Shown piece after piece: positions 19,224 to 28,208 of a stretch of 64,000 bases of DNA. Location: the NCBI RefSeq assembly GCF_024345795.1, contig NZ_JAGQBU010000001.1, positions 62,001-126,000 on the forward strand, in the 5' to 3' direction. A model generated the notes under the pieces. The model ran no database searches, had not been told where the DNA came from, and saw nothing but the letters and a program-made list of their open reading frames with translations. This DNA comes from Synechococcus sp. J7-Johnson (GTDB lineage: Bacteria; Cyanobacteriota; Cyanobacteriia; PCC-6307; Cyanobiaceae). Every line of letters starts with the position of its first letter. The stretch's first letter is position 1. A program made the position numbers and the translations under genes.

Positions 19224-20252
19224 TTGCCGAGATCCATCTCGATCCGTGCCGCCGCACTGGCTGCAGAGGTACCGACCCTGCAGTCACTGGGAACAACAAC
19301 GCAGCGGCGGCAGCGGGAGCGCTTCCTTGCCGGTGCGATCGACGGACTGCTGGGAGCCTTGGGCACGGCCCTGGTGCTCTCGGCGGCCGGGAGGATCGCC
19401 GGTATCGGTGGCAGTCGACCGACGTTGGCGCAAGCCGTGGTGGCGGGGCTGGGCCTGCTGCTGCTCACAGCCGGCTGGCGCCGACTCGGCCGCGGGCTGC
19501 TGGAAGGGACGGCCACGCCCGACGGGCAGAGGCAGCTTGAGCGCGTGGTGGGCTGGTTTCCCTTCGGCGCCATGGCCTTGTTTGCCACTTACAGGCTTGG
19601 AGTCAGCGACGTGAAGGCCTACAAGGTTCTGGTGTCGGAAGGGAGCGTGGTGGAGTGGCTGACGTTCCTGTTCTTTCTTGCCGCCGGATCCCTCTTCCTG
19701 CTCACTGGGAGAGGGGAATGGCTGACGGACAGGGCCAAGGGACGGCTGGGTCTCGGTGTGCTCTTCATCGCCCTGGGCTTTGTCAGCCTGCTGATCGGCT
19801 TCGAGGAGATGAGCTGGGGGCAGACCATCTTCAACTGGGAAACGCCTGAGCTGTTCGTCACCGCCAACGCCCAGAAAGAAACGAACCTCCACAACCTGGC
19901 GCTGATTCAGGACCGGATCTGGACCATCACAGCGGCGGTGTGCGTGGGGGCAACCCTGCTGGTGGGTGTGCGTCGTGCCCTGGAGGCAAAAGGACGCCTG
20001 ATCCCGCGCTCCCTGGCCGATGCGGTTCTGCCGCACTCCACATTGCTGGGCTACTTCCTGTTTGCGGCCCTCCTCTACGTGCCGGTGGTGCTGATCAAGC
20101 ACGACGTGGCTTTCCCTGTGTTGGTGACCCGCGACCAGGAGGTTGCTGAAGCCCTCTTTTCCCTGGGTGTGCTGCTGCATGCCGGCCGCTGTTACCTCCG
20201 CTGGGCAAAGCCTGCTTCGACCCTGCTCAACCCGGCAGCAGTACCCGACTGA
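19224..20252 (+). CDS. Polytopic membrane protein, conserved hypothetical
   Basis: The 342-residue product has about seven hydrophobic segments, spread from residue 36 to 320, and a conserved-looking central loop with GFEEMSWGQTIFNWETPELF. The start is uncertain: no in-frame ATG lies near the 5' end, and I used the TTG at 19224; the frame is closed upstream at 19185. The 3' end overlaps the convergent DUF456 gene by 26 bases. I do not recognise a function. Confidence 0.6.
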   Translation: MPRSISIRAAALAAEVPTLQSLGTTTQRRQRERFLAGAIDGLLGALGTALVLSAAGRIAGIGGSRPTLAQAVVAGLGLLLLTAGWRRLGRGLLEGTATPDGQRQLERVVGWFPFGAMALFATYRLGVSDVKAYKVLVSEGSVVEWLTFLFFLAAGSLFLLTGRGEWLTDRAKGRLGLGVLFIALGFVSLLIGFEEMSWGQTIFNWETPELFVTANAQKETNLHNLALIQDRIWTITAAVCVGATLLVGVRRALEAKGRLIPRSLADAVLPHSTLLGYFLFAALLYVPVVLIKHDVAFPVLVTRDQEVAEALFSLGVLLHAGRCYLRWAKPASTLLNPAAVPD

Positions 20253-20775
20253 GCAGCACGAAACCCAGCACTCCGAGAAGGGCAAGAAGAAACTGAGCCA
20301 CCCGGCTCACGAGCATCCCGGTGACCACGGCCAGCCCCACCAGCAGGGAGCGGCGCAGGCGAAGCAGACCCAGGGGGCCGAGCGAGGTGGGGGCCGTTAG
20401 CAGCTCACCCAGCGATGCTCCCAGCAAAGGACCGAGCAGGGCCCCGAGCAGCGGTCCCCCCACCGGCAGCGCCGGCAACAGTCCCAGCAGACCCACCAGC
20501 AAGCCCAGACCAGCGCCGAGATAGGCCCAGCGGGTGGCCTGCAGTCTGGCTGCTCCGAGCGTCACGCCGAGCACATCCGCTCCCCAGCCCAGCAGCAGGA
20601 TCAGGGCAGCCAGCAGAAACTCCGGCCAGGTGCCGGCCCAGCCCTCGGCCCAGACCCAGACCGCCGCCCCCAACGGCAGCAAGACGAGGCCAGGTAACAC
20701 GGGCAGCAGTGTGCCAGGGATCGCCATCAGCTGGATGGTGAAGGCGATCCACCAGAACAGGTCAGCGCGATCCAT
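20227..20775 (-). CDS. DUF456 family membrane protein
   Basis: The 182-residue protein is almost entirely hydrophobic helices. It has the DUF456 layout: MAIPGTLLPVLPGLVLLPLG near the N-terminus, then GWGADVLGVTLGAARLQATRWAYLGAGLG, and a Gly-rich helix GPLLGALLGPLLGASLGELL. DUF456 proteins are small integral membrane proteins of unknown role. Its start overlaps the rsmH stop by one base, so the two are co-translated. Confidence 0.8.
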   Translation of the reverse strand: MDRADLFWWIAFTIQLMAIPGTLLPVLPGLVLLPLGAAVWVWAEGWAGTWPEFLLAALILLLGWGADVLGVTLGAARLQATRWAYLGAGLGLLVGLLGLLPALPVGGPLLGALLGPLLGASLGELLTAPTSLGPLGLLRLRRSLLVGLAVVTGMLVSRVAQFLLALLGVLGFVLLSRVLLPG

Positions 20776-21674
20776 CAGCGGTCCTCCAGCGAGAAGTCCG
20801 TCAAACGCCGCCGGGCCATCCTGAACTTTGCCGAACGGCTGCGGGGATTCCGCTCCAGTTCTTCATCGACGGCCACCACAGGCTTGCGGGTCAGGCGCTC
20901 AAGGCGGTCATCGCACAGAAACGCCTCCTTCACCCGCCGGTCTTCGAGGGAGTGAAAGCTGATCACCCCGAACAGGCCACCCGGCGCCAGCCAGGCGGGA
21001 GCAGCCTGAAGCAAGCTCTCGAGAGCCCCGAGTTCGTTGTTCACGGCCAGCCTGAGGGCCTGGAAGGTGCGGGTGGCGGCATGGATGCGGCCATGGCGGG
21101 CCTTTGGCGGATAACAGCCGGCCACGAGATAGGCCAGGGCCGCCGTGCCGCGACTGGAGCCGGTCCAGGGCCGGGCTTCCACGATGCGGCGCGCAATCCG
21201 CCGAGACAGCCTCTCCTCGCCGTAGGCATAGATGAGATCAGCCAGTTCCGTCTCCTCCAGCCGATCGATCAGCTCGGCGGCCGTCTCACCGCCGGCGGGG
21301 TTCATGCGCATGTCAAGGGGACCATCCGTCCGAAAGCTGAACCCCCGCTCAGGCCGGTCCAACTGGGGACTGCTAACCCCAAGATCAGCCAGCACTCCCA
21401 CCAGAGGCTCCCTCGGGGAGTAGTTGGCGAAGTTGCATGGCAGCAGGCAAACCCGATCGGCGAAGGGAGCCAGCCGCTCAGCTGCAGCCGCAAGGGCCGA
21501 GGGATCCTGATCCAGGCCGATCAGGCGCAGACCGGGATGGGCGGCGAGCAACAGGGCGCTGTGGCCGCCGCCGCCCACGGTGGCATCGAGCAGGGTTCCC
21601 TCGCCCTGAATCTCGGCAAAACCAGCCACCACGGCGGCGGCGAGAACCGGCTGGTGGTCGAACGTCTGCTGCAT
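20775..21674 (-). CDS. rsmH: 16S rRNA (cytosine-1402-N4)-methyltransferase
   Basis: RsmH (MraW) methylates N4 of C1402 in the ribosomal P site. The 299-residue protein has the start [14 protein letters not shown], the SAM motif [28 protein letters not shown] and [17 protein letters not shown], all diagnostic. The later [16 protein letters not shown] is the conserved C-terminal signature. It is not in a division cluster here; it is followed by the DUF456 gene. Confidence 0.96.
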   Translation of the reverse strand: MQQTFDHQPVLAAAVVAGFAEIQGEGTLLDATVGGGGHSALLLAAHPGLRLIGLDQDPSALAAAAERLAPFADRVCLLPCNFANYSPREPLVGVLADLGVSSPQLDRPERGFSFRTDGPLDMRMNPAGGETAAELIDRLEETELADLIYAYGEERLSRRIARRIVEARPWTGSSRGTAALAYLVAGCYPPKARHGRIHAATRTFQALRLAVNNELGALESLLQAAPAWLAPGGLFGVISFHSLEDRRVKEAFLCDDRLERLTRKPVVAVDEELERNPRSRSAKFRMARRRLTDFSLEDR

Positions 21675-21721
21675 GGGTTCCTTCCTAAGATCCCCGAGTT
21701 CGCCTTCGAGTCCACGGGCCC

Positions 21722-22906
21722 ATGACGCAACTGGAAACGCGCACGGAGCCGATGGTGGTCAACTTCGGGCCGCACCACCCGTCGATGCACGGGGTGCTGC
21801 GCCTGGTGGTGACCCTCGATGGTGAAGACGTGGTGGATTGTGAGCCGGTGATCGGCTACCTGCACCGCGGCATGGAGAAGATCGCCGAGAACCGCACGAA
21901 CGTGATGTTCGTGCCCTACGTGAGCCGCTGGGACTACGCGGCCGGGATGTTCAACGAGGCGATCACGGTCAACGCCCCCGAGAAGCTGGCCAGCATCCAG
22001 GTGCCGAAACGCGCCAGCTACATCCGGGTGCTGATGCTGGAGCTGAACCGCATCGCCAACCACCTGCTCTGGCTTGGCCCATTTCTCGCGGATGTGGGTG
22101 CCCAGACACCATTTTTCTATATCTTCCGAGAGCGGGAGATGATCTACGACCTCTGGGAAGCGGCCACCGGTCAGCGGCTGATCAACAACAACTATTTCCG
22201 CATCGGTGGCGTGGCGGCTGATCTGCCCTACGGCTGGCTGGAGAAATGCCTCGACTTCTGCGATTACTTCGGCCCGAAGATCGACGAATACGAGAAGTTG
22301 ATCACCAATAACCCGATCTTCAAACGCCGCATCGAGGGACTGGGAGTGATCAGCCGGGAGATGGCGATCAACTGGAGCCTGTCGGGTCCGATGCTGCGCG
22401 CCTCCGGTGTGCCCTGGGATCTGCGAAAAGTTGACAAGTACGAGTGTTACGAAGACTTCGACTGGGACGTGGCCACGGAGCAGGAAGGTGACTGCTATGC
22501 CCGCTACCGGGTGCGGATCGAAGAAATGCGCCAGTCGCTGAAAATCCTGCGCCAAGCCTGCGAGGCCATTCCCGGCGGTCCCACCGAAAACCTCGAAGCC
22601 CGCCGCATGAGCGAAGGCAAGAAGAGCGAGTGGTACGGCTTCGATTATCAGTATGTAGCCAAGAAGGTGGCGCCGACCTTCAAGATTCCCGGCGGTGAGC
22701 TCTACGCCCGGGTGGAATCAGGCAAGGGTGAACTTGGGGTGTTCATCATGGGCAACGACGATGTGACCCCCTGGCGCTGGAAGATCCGCGCCGCTGATTT
22801 CAACAATCTGCAGATCCTCCCCCACATCCTCACCGGGGCCAAGGTGGCCGACATCATGGCAATCCTGGGCTCGATCGATGTGATCATGGGTTCGGTGGAC
22901 CGCTGA
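21722..22906 (+). CDS. ndhH: NAD(P)H-quinone oxidoreductase subunit H
   Basis: NdhH is the 49-kDa-type subunit of the thylakoid NDH-1 complex, which drives cyclic electron flow and respiration from ferredoxin to plastoquinone. The 394-residue length and start [20 protein letters not shown] are typical, with [14 protein letters not shown] and, near the end, [20 protein letters not shown] and the [11 protein letters not shown]-terminus. It is transcribed divergently from rsmH with a 47-base gap. The other ndh genes are not in this window. Confidence 0.97.
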   Translation: MTQLETRTEPMVVNFGPHHPSMHGVLRLVVTLDGEDVVDCEPVIGYLHRGMEKIAENRTNVMFVPYVSRWDYAAGMFNEAITVNAPEKLASIQVPKRASYIRVLMLELNRIANHLLWLGPFLADVGAQTPFFYIFREREMIYDLWEAATGQRLINNNYFRIGGVAADLPYGWLEKCLDFCDYFGPKIDEYEKLITNNPIFKRRIEGLGVISREMAINWSLSGPMLRASGVPWDLRKVDKYECYEDFDWDVATEQEGDCYARYRVRIEEMRQSLKILRQACEAIPGGPTENLEARRMSEGKKSEWYGFDYQYVAKKVAPTFKIPGGELYARVESGKGELGVFIMGNDDVTPWRWKIRAADFNNLQILPHILTGAKVADIMAILGSIDVIMGSVDR

Positions 22907-22968
22907 GTTCGTTCTTCTCCCGGCTGCGTCAAGCCGGCTTCCTGCTGCCGGCTGGCCTGACCGGCTAC

Positions 22969-23304
22969 ATGTGGTTGAAGGGCGGCAATTCGGCCCTGCC
23001 AGGATTCGGTTGTCCGCTGAGGGCCCTCACGGGCATCCCGTGCCCCAGCTGCTTCCTCACCCGCGCCACCTGCGCCAGCCTGCGTGGCCAGTGGTCTGAG
23101 GCACTTGATCTGCACGCGTTCGGACCGATCGCGGCCGCAGCCCTCGTGGTGTGGTCTCTCGAGGCGATCCGCCAGCGTCATCTGGTGCCCCACTGGCTCA
23201 GGGGCTGGCAGGTGGTCACCGCCACGGCGGCCTTGCTGGGCTACTGGAGCCTGCGGCTGCTGCTCCACTACGGCCTGGGCATCACCGCCTTCCCATCTGG
23301 GTGA
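22969..23304 (+). CDS. DUF2752 small membrane protein
   Basis: The 111-residue protein has the DUF2752 signature of a Cys-rich loop: GCPLRALTGIPCPSCFLTRA at about residues 14-33, followed by two hydrophobic helices. The frame continues upstream to the ndhH stop without a standard start codon, and the upstream part (LRQAGFLLPAGLTGYM) is helix-like, so an unusual start within 60 bases is possible. The Cys motif suggests metal or redox chemistry at the membrane; no function is established. Confidence 0.72.
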   Translation: MWLKGGNSALPGFGCPLRALTGIPCPSCFLTRATCASLRGQWSEALDLHAFGPIAAAALVVWSLEAIRQRHLVPHWLRGWQVVTATAALLGYWSLRLLLHYGLGITAFPSG

Positions 23305-23350
23305 GCTTTCTTGGTGAGCCGGTTGGCCGCACGGCTGCCAGCATGCCTTC

Positions 23351-23836
23351 ATGGCGCCTTCCGGCTGGCTGCAGCACCTGCGAACCGTGCGCTTCGGTGA
23401 CACGGACGCGGCCGGCGTGATGCATTTCCACCAGCTGCTGCGCTGGTGCCATGAGGCCTATGAGGAGAGTCTCGAAACGTTTGGCCTTCCATCCGCGGCC
23501 ATCTTTCCCAGCCCCAGCTGGGACGCCCCCTGCACAGGCAGTACCGATTCCAGCTCTGCGCAAGCGGCCTTGCCGATCGTGCACTGCAGCGCCGACTACC
23601 TGGCCCCGCTGGTGTGCGGCGACCGGCTGACGGTCAGCCTCAGCCCTCAACAGCTCGATGCCGGATCGTATGAGGTGAGCTACATCTTCACCAAGCTGGA
23701 GGCGGCCAGTCGTCCTGCAGCCCTGGGGCTCACCCGCCATGTGGCCATCGACCCCATCAGTCGCCGCCGCTGCGATCTGCCCGGCCCGATCAAGCGCTGG
23801 CTAGAGGCCTCGGCCAGCGGGATTTCAGCGTCCTGA
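23351..23836 (+). CDS. 1,4-dihydroxy-2-naphthoyl-CoA hydrolase (hotdog thioesterase)
   Basis: This 161-residue protein is a 4HBT-type hotdog thioesterase. The active-site segment is at residues 14-25, RFGDTDAAGVMH, with the family Asp in GDTDAAG. It fits the cyanobacterial DHNA-CoA hydrolase that releases the naphthoquinol ring in phylloquinone synthesis. Support for this substrate is its position one kilobase from menE, menC and menA; family membership alone would leave other acyl-CoA substrates possible. Confidence 0.8.
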   Translation: MAPSGWLQHLRTVRFGDTDAAGVMHFHQLLRWCHEAYEESLETFGLPSAAIFPSPSWDAPCTGSTDSSSAQAALPIVHCSADYLAPLVCGDRLTVSLSPQQLDAGSYEVSYIFTKLEAASRPAALGLTRHVAIDPISRRRCDLPGPIKRWLEASASGISAS

Positions 23837-23875
23837 TCCCAGGATCAAGGCCGGAGCCGACGCCTAACGATCCAG

Positions 23876-24112
23876 TCAGAGGATCGGTGGCCTGCGGGAG
23901 AGCGCCCAGAGCAGGGCCGCCAGCTGCAACGGGAGCAGGCTGGCCACCAGGGTGAGCGGATGGAAGCCATCCTCCACCGCCACCCCCGCCAGGGAGAAAC
24001 TCACCGAGGCCGCCATAGCGATGAGCAGGGTCAGGCCGAGGCGGCCGGAGAGCCCGGGTGCCCGCAGATTGAGGGTCCCAGCCTTCGCTGGGATGGGGCC
24101 GCGGCCAGCCAT
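23876..24112 (-). CDS. Small two-helix membrane protein, hypothetical
   Basis: With the ATG at 24112 this gives 78 residues and an ATGA overlap with the upstream TM2 gene; an in-frame ATG three codons earlier, at 24121, is the alternative. It has two hydrophobic helices (about 27-44 and 53-70) after a short basic, proline-containing N-terminus. I do not recognise the family. The stop/start overlap argues that it is real and co-translated. Confidence 0.55.
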   Translation of the reverse strand: MAGRGPIPAKAGTLNLRAPGLSGRLGLTLLIAMAASVSFSLAGVAVEDGFHPLTLVASLLPLQLAALLWALSRRPPIL

Positions 24113-24390
24113 CAGAACCACTCCTTCTTGGCGTCGATGTAGGTGGCCTTGAACTCTTCTGGGGTCTTGGTGAGGTAGATGATCCCCTCCACCAAGCCGA
24201 TCACCCCCATAACAAAACTGGCGATGCCACAGGTGACCACACCACCGGCAACAGACACCACCAGCATGATCACGCCCGATGTGGTGTAGCCGAGCACGAA
24301 CTTGTGGATCCCGAAGGCACCCAGAAAGATTCCCAGCAGCCCCGCAGCGAGCTTTTTGTTGGAGAGTTCCGGATCAGCGGACGAGGTCAT
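24112..24390 (-). CDS. TM2 domain protein
   Basis: The 92-residue protein has the TM2 domain: KKLAAGLLGIFLGAFGIHKF and a second helix VSVAGGVVTCGIASFVMGVIG, with the DxF-like GIHKFVLGY turn between. TM2 proteins are small membrane proteins of mostly unknown role. It lies 23 bases after the menE-side genes begin and overlaps the next small membrane gene. Confidence 0.82.
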   Translation of the reverse strand: MTSSADPELSNKKLAAGLLGIFLGAFGIHKFVLGYTTSGVIMLVVSVAGGVVTCGIASFVMGVIGLVEGIIYLTKTPEEFKATYIDAKKEWF

Positions 24391-24413
24391 TCAGAGGGCG
24401 CGACTGTCCAGCT

Positions 24414-25697
24414 TTAGCGGACTTCAGCGGCAGCGTCATCGGCGCCGGCTCCTCCGTCACAGGACTGGAGCAGCCAGCGGCTCCAGCGCCCCCGCTCCCA
24501 CTTGCCCAGGACGTTGGGGGCAAGGTCAGGGCAGGCCAGCCAGTGTTGGGGGCGCTGGGAGGGGGGAAGCCGTTGGGCCAGCCGCTGGCAATGGGCGATG
24601 AGGGCCGCCGTGGTGGCGGTGGACGCCTCAGGCCCTGGCGCTGGTGACCCTGAGGCCCCGCCATGACGCACCAGGGCCACCAGGCGCTCGCCCCAGAGGG
24701 GATCACGGCAGGGCAGCAGCAGCAACTGTTCCAGGGGCAGCTCCTCCGCCCTGGCCCAGCCCATCAGCCGAGCCTCCACCTGCTCAGGGAAGACGGTTTC
24801 ACCGCCGCTGCTGATCGCCCCATCCAACCGCCCCAGAATTTCCAGCCCAGCGGGGCCGAAGCGAGCCCCATCGCCACTGCACCACCAACCCTCCTGCCGC
24901 TCCAGGGGCTGCAGCTGCCCGGCCTCCAGGCAGCCCGGGCTGAGGCGTTTCGTGCGCACCAGCAGAGCACCACCTGGGTCAAGCCGCAGCTCCACATCGG
25001 CCAGCGCCCGGCCACACCCCCCATGCCCCTCCAGGAAACGCTCCGGAGGCAGGGCCGCTACCATCGCGGCGGTTTCGCTGGCGCCATAACAGGGCGAGAG
25101 CGGGATCTCAGCCGCCCGGGCCCGGGCGGCCAACTCGCTGGATAGCGCCGCGCCTCCCACCCAGACCACGGCGCAGCCACGCAGCCAGGCGCAGCCCTCC
25201 GCTGCGGCCAGCAGCCGCTCCAGCTGGATGGGCACCAGGGAGAGCAGCGCCGGACGGTCGGCTGGAAGGGGAAACGCCGCCGCCAGATCCTCGGGCCGGC
25301 GCATCAGCTCCGGCGGCAGCCGGCGCCAGGACGTCCCCCAGACCCGGCTGCGCACCAGGGGCAGCAGACCGCTGACGTGATGAAGCGGCAGGGGGTTGAG
25401 CTGCAGCGTCGCTGAGGGATCCAGCCCGATCGATTGCAACCACTGGCCAGTGGCGCAAGCTGAGGCCTCCAGGTGGGCCAGGGGCTGCAGGCACCAGCGG
25501 CGACCTCCGGCACTGCCGCCACTGCCCACCACCACTCCGGCTCCGCTCAGGACTGATCCGGCCAAAGCGGCGCCGAGCAGGTCCTGCTCCTGCTCGGCGC
25601 AGAGGCCCACCAGCCGCTGCTCACGCCAGGCCTGCTCAAGCCGTGCCACCAGCACCTCGGCCGGCTCGGCGCTGGTGAGCAGCAGAGGAGAACCCAT
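24414..25697 (-). CDS. menE: o-Succinylbenzoate-CoA ligase
   Basis: MenE activates o-succinylbenzoate with ATP and CoA in phylloquinone synthesis. The ATG at 25697 gives 427 residues starting MGSPLLLTSAEPAEVL; the frame is open upstream but that part reads into another gene and is not family-like. AMP-forming ligase motifs are a divergent A3 (VVVGSGGSAGGRR), A5 YGASETAAMVAAL, A7 WWCSGDGARF and A8 LGRLDGAISSGGETVFPEQVE. The C-terminal Lys motif is near LGKWERGRW. It is divergent, as picocyanobacterial MenE proteins are, so the name leans on its neighbours menC and menA. Confidence 0.88.
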   Translation of the reverse strand: MGSPLLLTSAEPAEVLVARLEQAWREQRLVGLCAEQEQDLLGAALAGSVLSGAGVVVGSGGSAGGRRWCLQPLAHLEASACATGQWLQSIGLDPSATLQLNPLPLHHVSGLLPLVRSRVWGTSWRRLPPELMRRPEDLAAAFPLPADRPALLSLVPIQLERLLAAAEGCAWLRGCAVVWVGGAALSSELAARARAAEIPLSPCYGASETAAMVAALPPERFLEGHGGCGRALADVELRLDPGGALLVRTKRLSPGCLEAGQLQPLERQEGWWCSGDGARFGPAGLEILGRLDGAISSGGETVFPEQVEARLMGWARAEELPLEQLLLLPCRDPLWGERLVALVRHGGASGSPAPGPEASTATTAALIAHCQRLAQRLPPSQRPQHWLACPDLAPNVLGKWERGRWSRWLLQSCDGGAGADDAAAEVR

Positions 25698-25714
25698 CAG
25701 CGACGATCCCGCGT

Positions 25715-26020
25715 TCAGTCCTGCAGTGCGCGGCGGGCGGCCATCCCCGCCTCCACAGCGGTGACAGCAGCGAGCAGCAGCAGGCCAATTAGACCAACAA
25801 GCTGTTGGCGCGGATCGGCCTGGGAGCCCAGCTCCACTCCATCCCGCTGGCCCAGCACCAGGCCGAGCACAAACCAGCCGGTGCTCAAGGCCGAGGTGAT
25901 CCAGTAGGCCCGCCAGCGACGTTGATAGATGTAGCCGGTGCCCAGGCCCGGCACCAGGTTGAGGACCACGGCCACCCAGGGGGCCGAGGCCGCCAGGGTG
26001 TCCTGCTTGCTGAGGCTCAT
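25715..26020 (-). CDS. Small TM2-like membrane protein
   Basis: With the ATG at 26020 the product is 101 residues: MSLSKQDTLAASAPWVAVVL followed by NLVPGLGTGYIYQRRWRAYW and two more hydrophobic stretches. The layout, a Gly-rich helix then a short aromatic turn, is TM2-like and recalls the gene on the other side of menE. It is sandwiched between menC and menE with gaps of 17 bases on each side, so it is part of the men transcript. Function unknown. Confidence 0.68.
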   Translation of the reverse strand: MSLSKQDTLAASAPWVAVVLNLVPGLGTGYIYQRRWRAYWITSALSTGWFVLGLVLGQRDGVELGSQADPRQQLVGLIGLLLLAAVTAVEAGMAARRALQD

Positions 26021-26037
26021 CGCAGTGGCGGTTTCGT

Positions 26038-27117
26038 TCACGCCAACTCTGGCGGCTCCAGCCAACGCCCGGCGGCCGCCGCCCAGACCAGCTCGGGGTC
26101 GGAACTGGCCAGATCGCCGCTGGCGCCCCAGCCCGGGGCCAGACCCGGCGCCGCGGGGGTGGGTCCACCTGCCTGGAGAGCGGCCAGCTGGTTCAGCCAG
26201 CGGCGGCCGATGCCGGTCTCGAAGCCCGTGCTGAGCATCAGCCGGGGCACCCCTGCCCGCAACTGCGCCAGCAGGGGCCTGGGGTCTCCCTCCTGGGAGG
26301 GCCGTCGCACCTGCCAACCGCCCCAGCTGCGGCGCAGACCCGGATCCTGCGCCAGCGACTCATCCAGGGCCACCGGCAGGGCCGGGGGGCCAGCCGCCAG
26401 GGCGAGCAGACCGGCGCGATCGGCGGGAGCCAGCGGTTGCTCCAGCCACTCCAGGCGAGCCTCAGCGGCAAGCCGCGCGCCCCAGGCCGCAGCTGTGGGG
26501 CGCGCCCAGCCCCCATTGGCATCCAGGCGGAGTCTGGCCCCGCTCGGCAAGCGCTCCAGCAGCAGCTCCAGCAACTGACGCTCCTGAATGTCATCCGTAG
26601 CCGCCACTTTCCACTTCAACGTGAGGGGGAGACCGCCGGGCTGAGCTGGCTGGCTGTGCTGGTGGCTATCCAGGATCCGCTCCAGGGCAGATAACAGCGG
26701 CGGCCCTGCCGGCAGAAGCCACGCAGAGGCTGGCGGCGGCAGCCACCCCCCGGCGGCGGGCCCCACCAGCCCCTGGATCTCGCCCAGGGCGGCTCCGAGG
26801 GCAAAGGCCAGCGCCGCCGGCATGGCCGGCAGGCGCGCCTCCAACTCCTGGCACTCGATCGTGGGACCCAGGGCTTCCACGGCCCTGGCAATGCTGACCA
26901 GCTCCGGGCCCTCAGCTCCTTGATCGGCGCCCGACGGCAGCGGGGCCGCCTCCCCCCAGCCCTGATCGAGCACCGGCGCAGGCCCCCTATCTCCCCCAGC
27001 CAGCACCTTGAGCCTCAGCAGCCAGCCGCGCTTGCTCTTCAGGGTGCCCCGACCGGTGACAAGAGGCGAAGGCAGAGTCAGTTCAAAGGGCCGCCAGTGC
27101 AGGCCCAGGGTCATCAC
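26038..27117 (-). CDS. menC: o-Succinylbenzoate synthase
   Basis: MenC, an enolase-superfamily enzyme, dehydrates SHCHC to o-succinylbenzoate. The 359-residue protein has the catalytic LKWKV lysine motif, metal ligands in LDANGGW and LEWLEQPL, and the following VALDESLAQ. The C-terminal lysine of the KxK/K pair normally seen in the enolase superfamily is hard to place by eye (LMLSTGFETGIG follows). The ATG overlaps the menA stop by four bases (ATGA). Confidence 0.9.
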   Translation of the reverse strand: MMTLGLHWRPFELTLPSPLVTGRGTLKSKRGWLLRLKVLAGGDRGPAPVLDQGWGEAAPLPSGADQGAEGPELVSIARAVEALGPTIECQELEARLPAMPAALAFALGAALGEIQGLVGPAAGGWLPPPASAWLLPAGPPLLSALERILDSHQHSQPAQPGGLPLTLKWKVAATDDIQERQLLELLLERLPSGARLRLDANGGWARPTAAAWGARLAAEARLEWLEQPLAPADRAGLLALAAGPPALPVALDESLAQDPGLRRSWGGWQVRRPSQEGDPRPLLAQLRAGVPRLMLSTGFETGIGRRWLNQLAALQAGGPTPAAPGLAPGWGASGDLASSDPELVWAAAAGRWLEPPELA

Positions 27118-28133
27118 AGCGGCAGCCAGGGGCCGATCGCCAGGCCCAGCGCCAGGCCCAGACCATTGAATGCCTGGAAGCGCAGGGCCAGGAACTTGCT
27201 GCCGGCAATCCGCTCAGGTGTGTCGTGGTGCTCGCGCAGCAGCTGGATCAGGCCCCTGGCTGAAGGCAGGCCCACTATCCCCAGCAGGGCCGTCAGGGGC
27301 CAGCGCCCCAGAAGCACCGGTGCCCACTGCAGGGCCAGGCTCAGGGCGATGAACCAGGGCACCAGGGCCGCGGCGCCGGCCGTGCCCAGCTTCACCACCG
27401 GCGAGCGTTTGCCATGGCTGGCGTCCTGTTCCACCTGGTGGAAATGGGAGCAGAACAGCACCAGGGTGGTCGCCAGGGCGGGTCCGCTGCCGAGCAGCAG
27501 GGCCGCTTTCCATGGGATGGCAGCGACAGGTACCTGCTCAACCAGCCCGGCGCCGGCCGTGGGCGCCAGCGCAAGCAGGGCGGCTGCGGTGGCCAGCGGG
27601 CCGAAGGCGAGCCAGCAGAGTGGTTCGCCCAGGCCGCGGTAGCTCAGCCTCAGGGGTGGCCCCTGGTAGGCGTAGCCGAGCGCGCAGCAGCCCAGCACCA
27701 GCGCCAGCACCAAGGGAGTGCTGCGGGCCGCCACCAGGGCGAACAGCGCCAGTCCCAGTGCCAGGAAACCATTGGCGAGCTGGGCCACCCGGTCGCGGCG
27801 GCCGGTGAGATTCACAAGGGAATGGGGCTTGCCGAGCCGGTCCACGCCGGTATCGGCATCGAAGACATCGTTGGCCAGGTTCTCCCAGCCCAGCAGCAGC
27901 ACCGCCGCCAGCAGGAAAGCCAGCAGCTGATCGAGGCGAGGTGCCTGGCCCTGGCCGGTCCACCAGCCCGCAGCCAGCAGCACCGGCATCACCGCCACCG
28001 AATACATCGGCCATTTGATCGCAGCTTTCCAGAGACGGCGGCGGGACGGGTCGTGAGAGCGCCCCCCGGGCGACAGGTCACCGGCGGAGTCCCCATCGGC
28101 GTAACGGCTTGCGACGACCTGGGGGTCGGACAT
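27114..28133 (-). CDS. menA: 1,4-Dihydroxy-2-naphthoate phytyltransferase
   Basis: MenA is a UbiA-family membrane prenyltransferase that attaches the phytyl chain to DHNA, the step that commits to phylloquinone. The 339-residue protein has the first Asp motif in NLANDVFDADTGVDR, multiple transmembrane helices, and a second Asp-type motif near FHQVEQDASHGKRS. I chose the ATG at 28133; a GTG at 28163 would add ten residues. It heads the menA-menC-menE transcript. Confidence 0.93.
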   Translation of the reverse strand: MSDPQVVASRYADGDSAGDLSPGGRSHDPSRRRLWKAAIKWPMYSVAVMPVLLAAGWWTGQGQAPRLDQLLAFLLAAVLLLGWENLANDVFDADTGVDRLGKPHSLVNLTGRRDRVAQLANGFLALGLALFALVAARSTPLVLALVLGCCALGYAYQGPPLRLSYRGLGEPLCWLAFGPLATAAALLALAPTAGAGLVEQVPVAAIPWKAALLLGSGPALATTLVLFCSHFHQVEQDASHGKRSPVVKLGTAGAAALVPWFIALSLALQWAPVLLGRWPLTALLGIVGLPSARGLIQLLREHHDTPERIAGSKFLALRFQAFNGLGLALGLAIGPWLPL

Positions 28134-28208
28134 GGGCAGCGGGGACGGCGGACCGGGAAGCACCCATACATTTGAGCAGCTTTCCTGGCCACCGCCGCCA
28201 TCGTCCTG
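28134..28208. promoter_or_regulatory. Divergent promoter region menA / menF
   Basis: This 75-base gap separates the reverse menACE operon from the forward menF-patatin pair, so it must hold both promoters. I see no strong -35/-10 pair; the A/T-rich segment CATACATTTGAGC at 28166-28178 is the best candidate element. Confidence 0.4.

Noticed and set aside
21521..22555. Antisense open frame over ndhH
   Set aside because: ndhH is unambiguous on the other strand and this frame has no domain.
25698..26168. N-terminal extension of menE
   Set aside because: The extra 157 codons run through the adjacent small membrane gene and into menC in another frame, and are not ligase-like.
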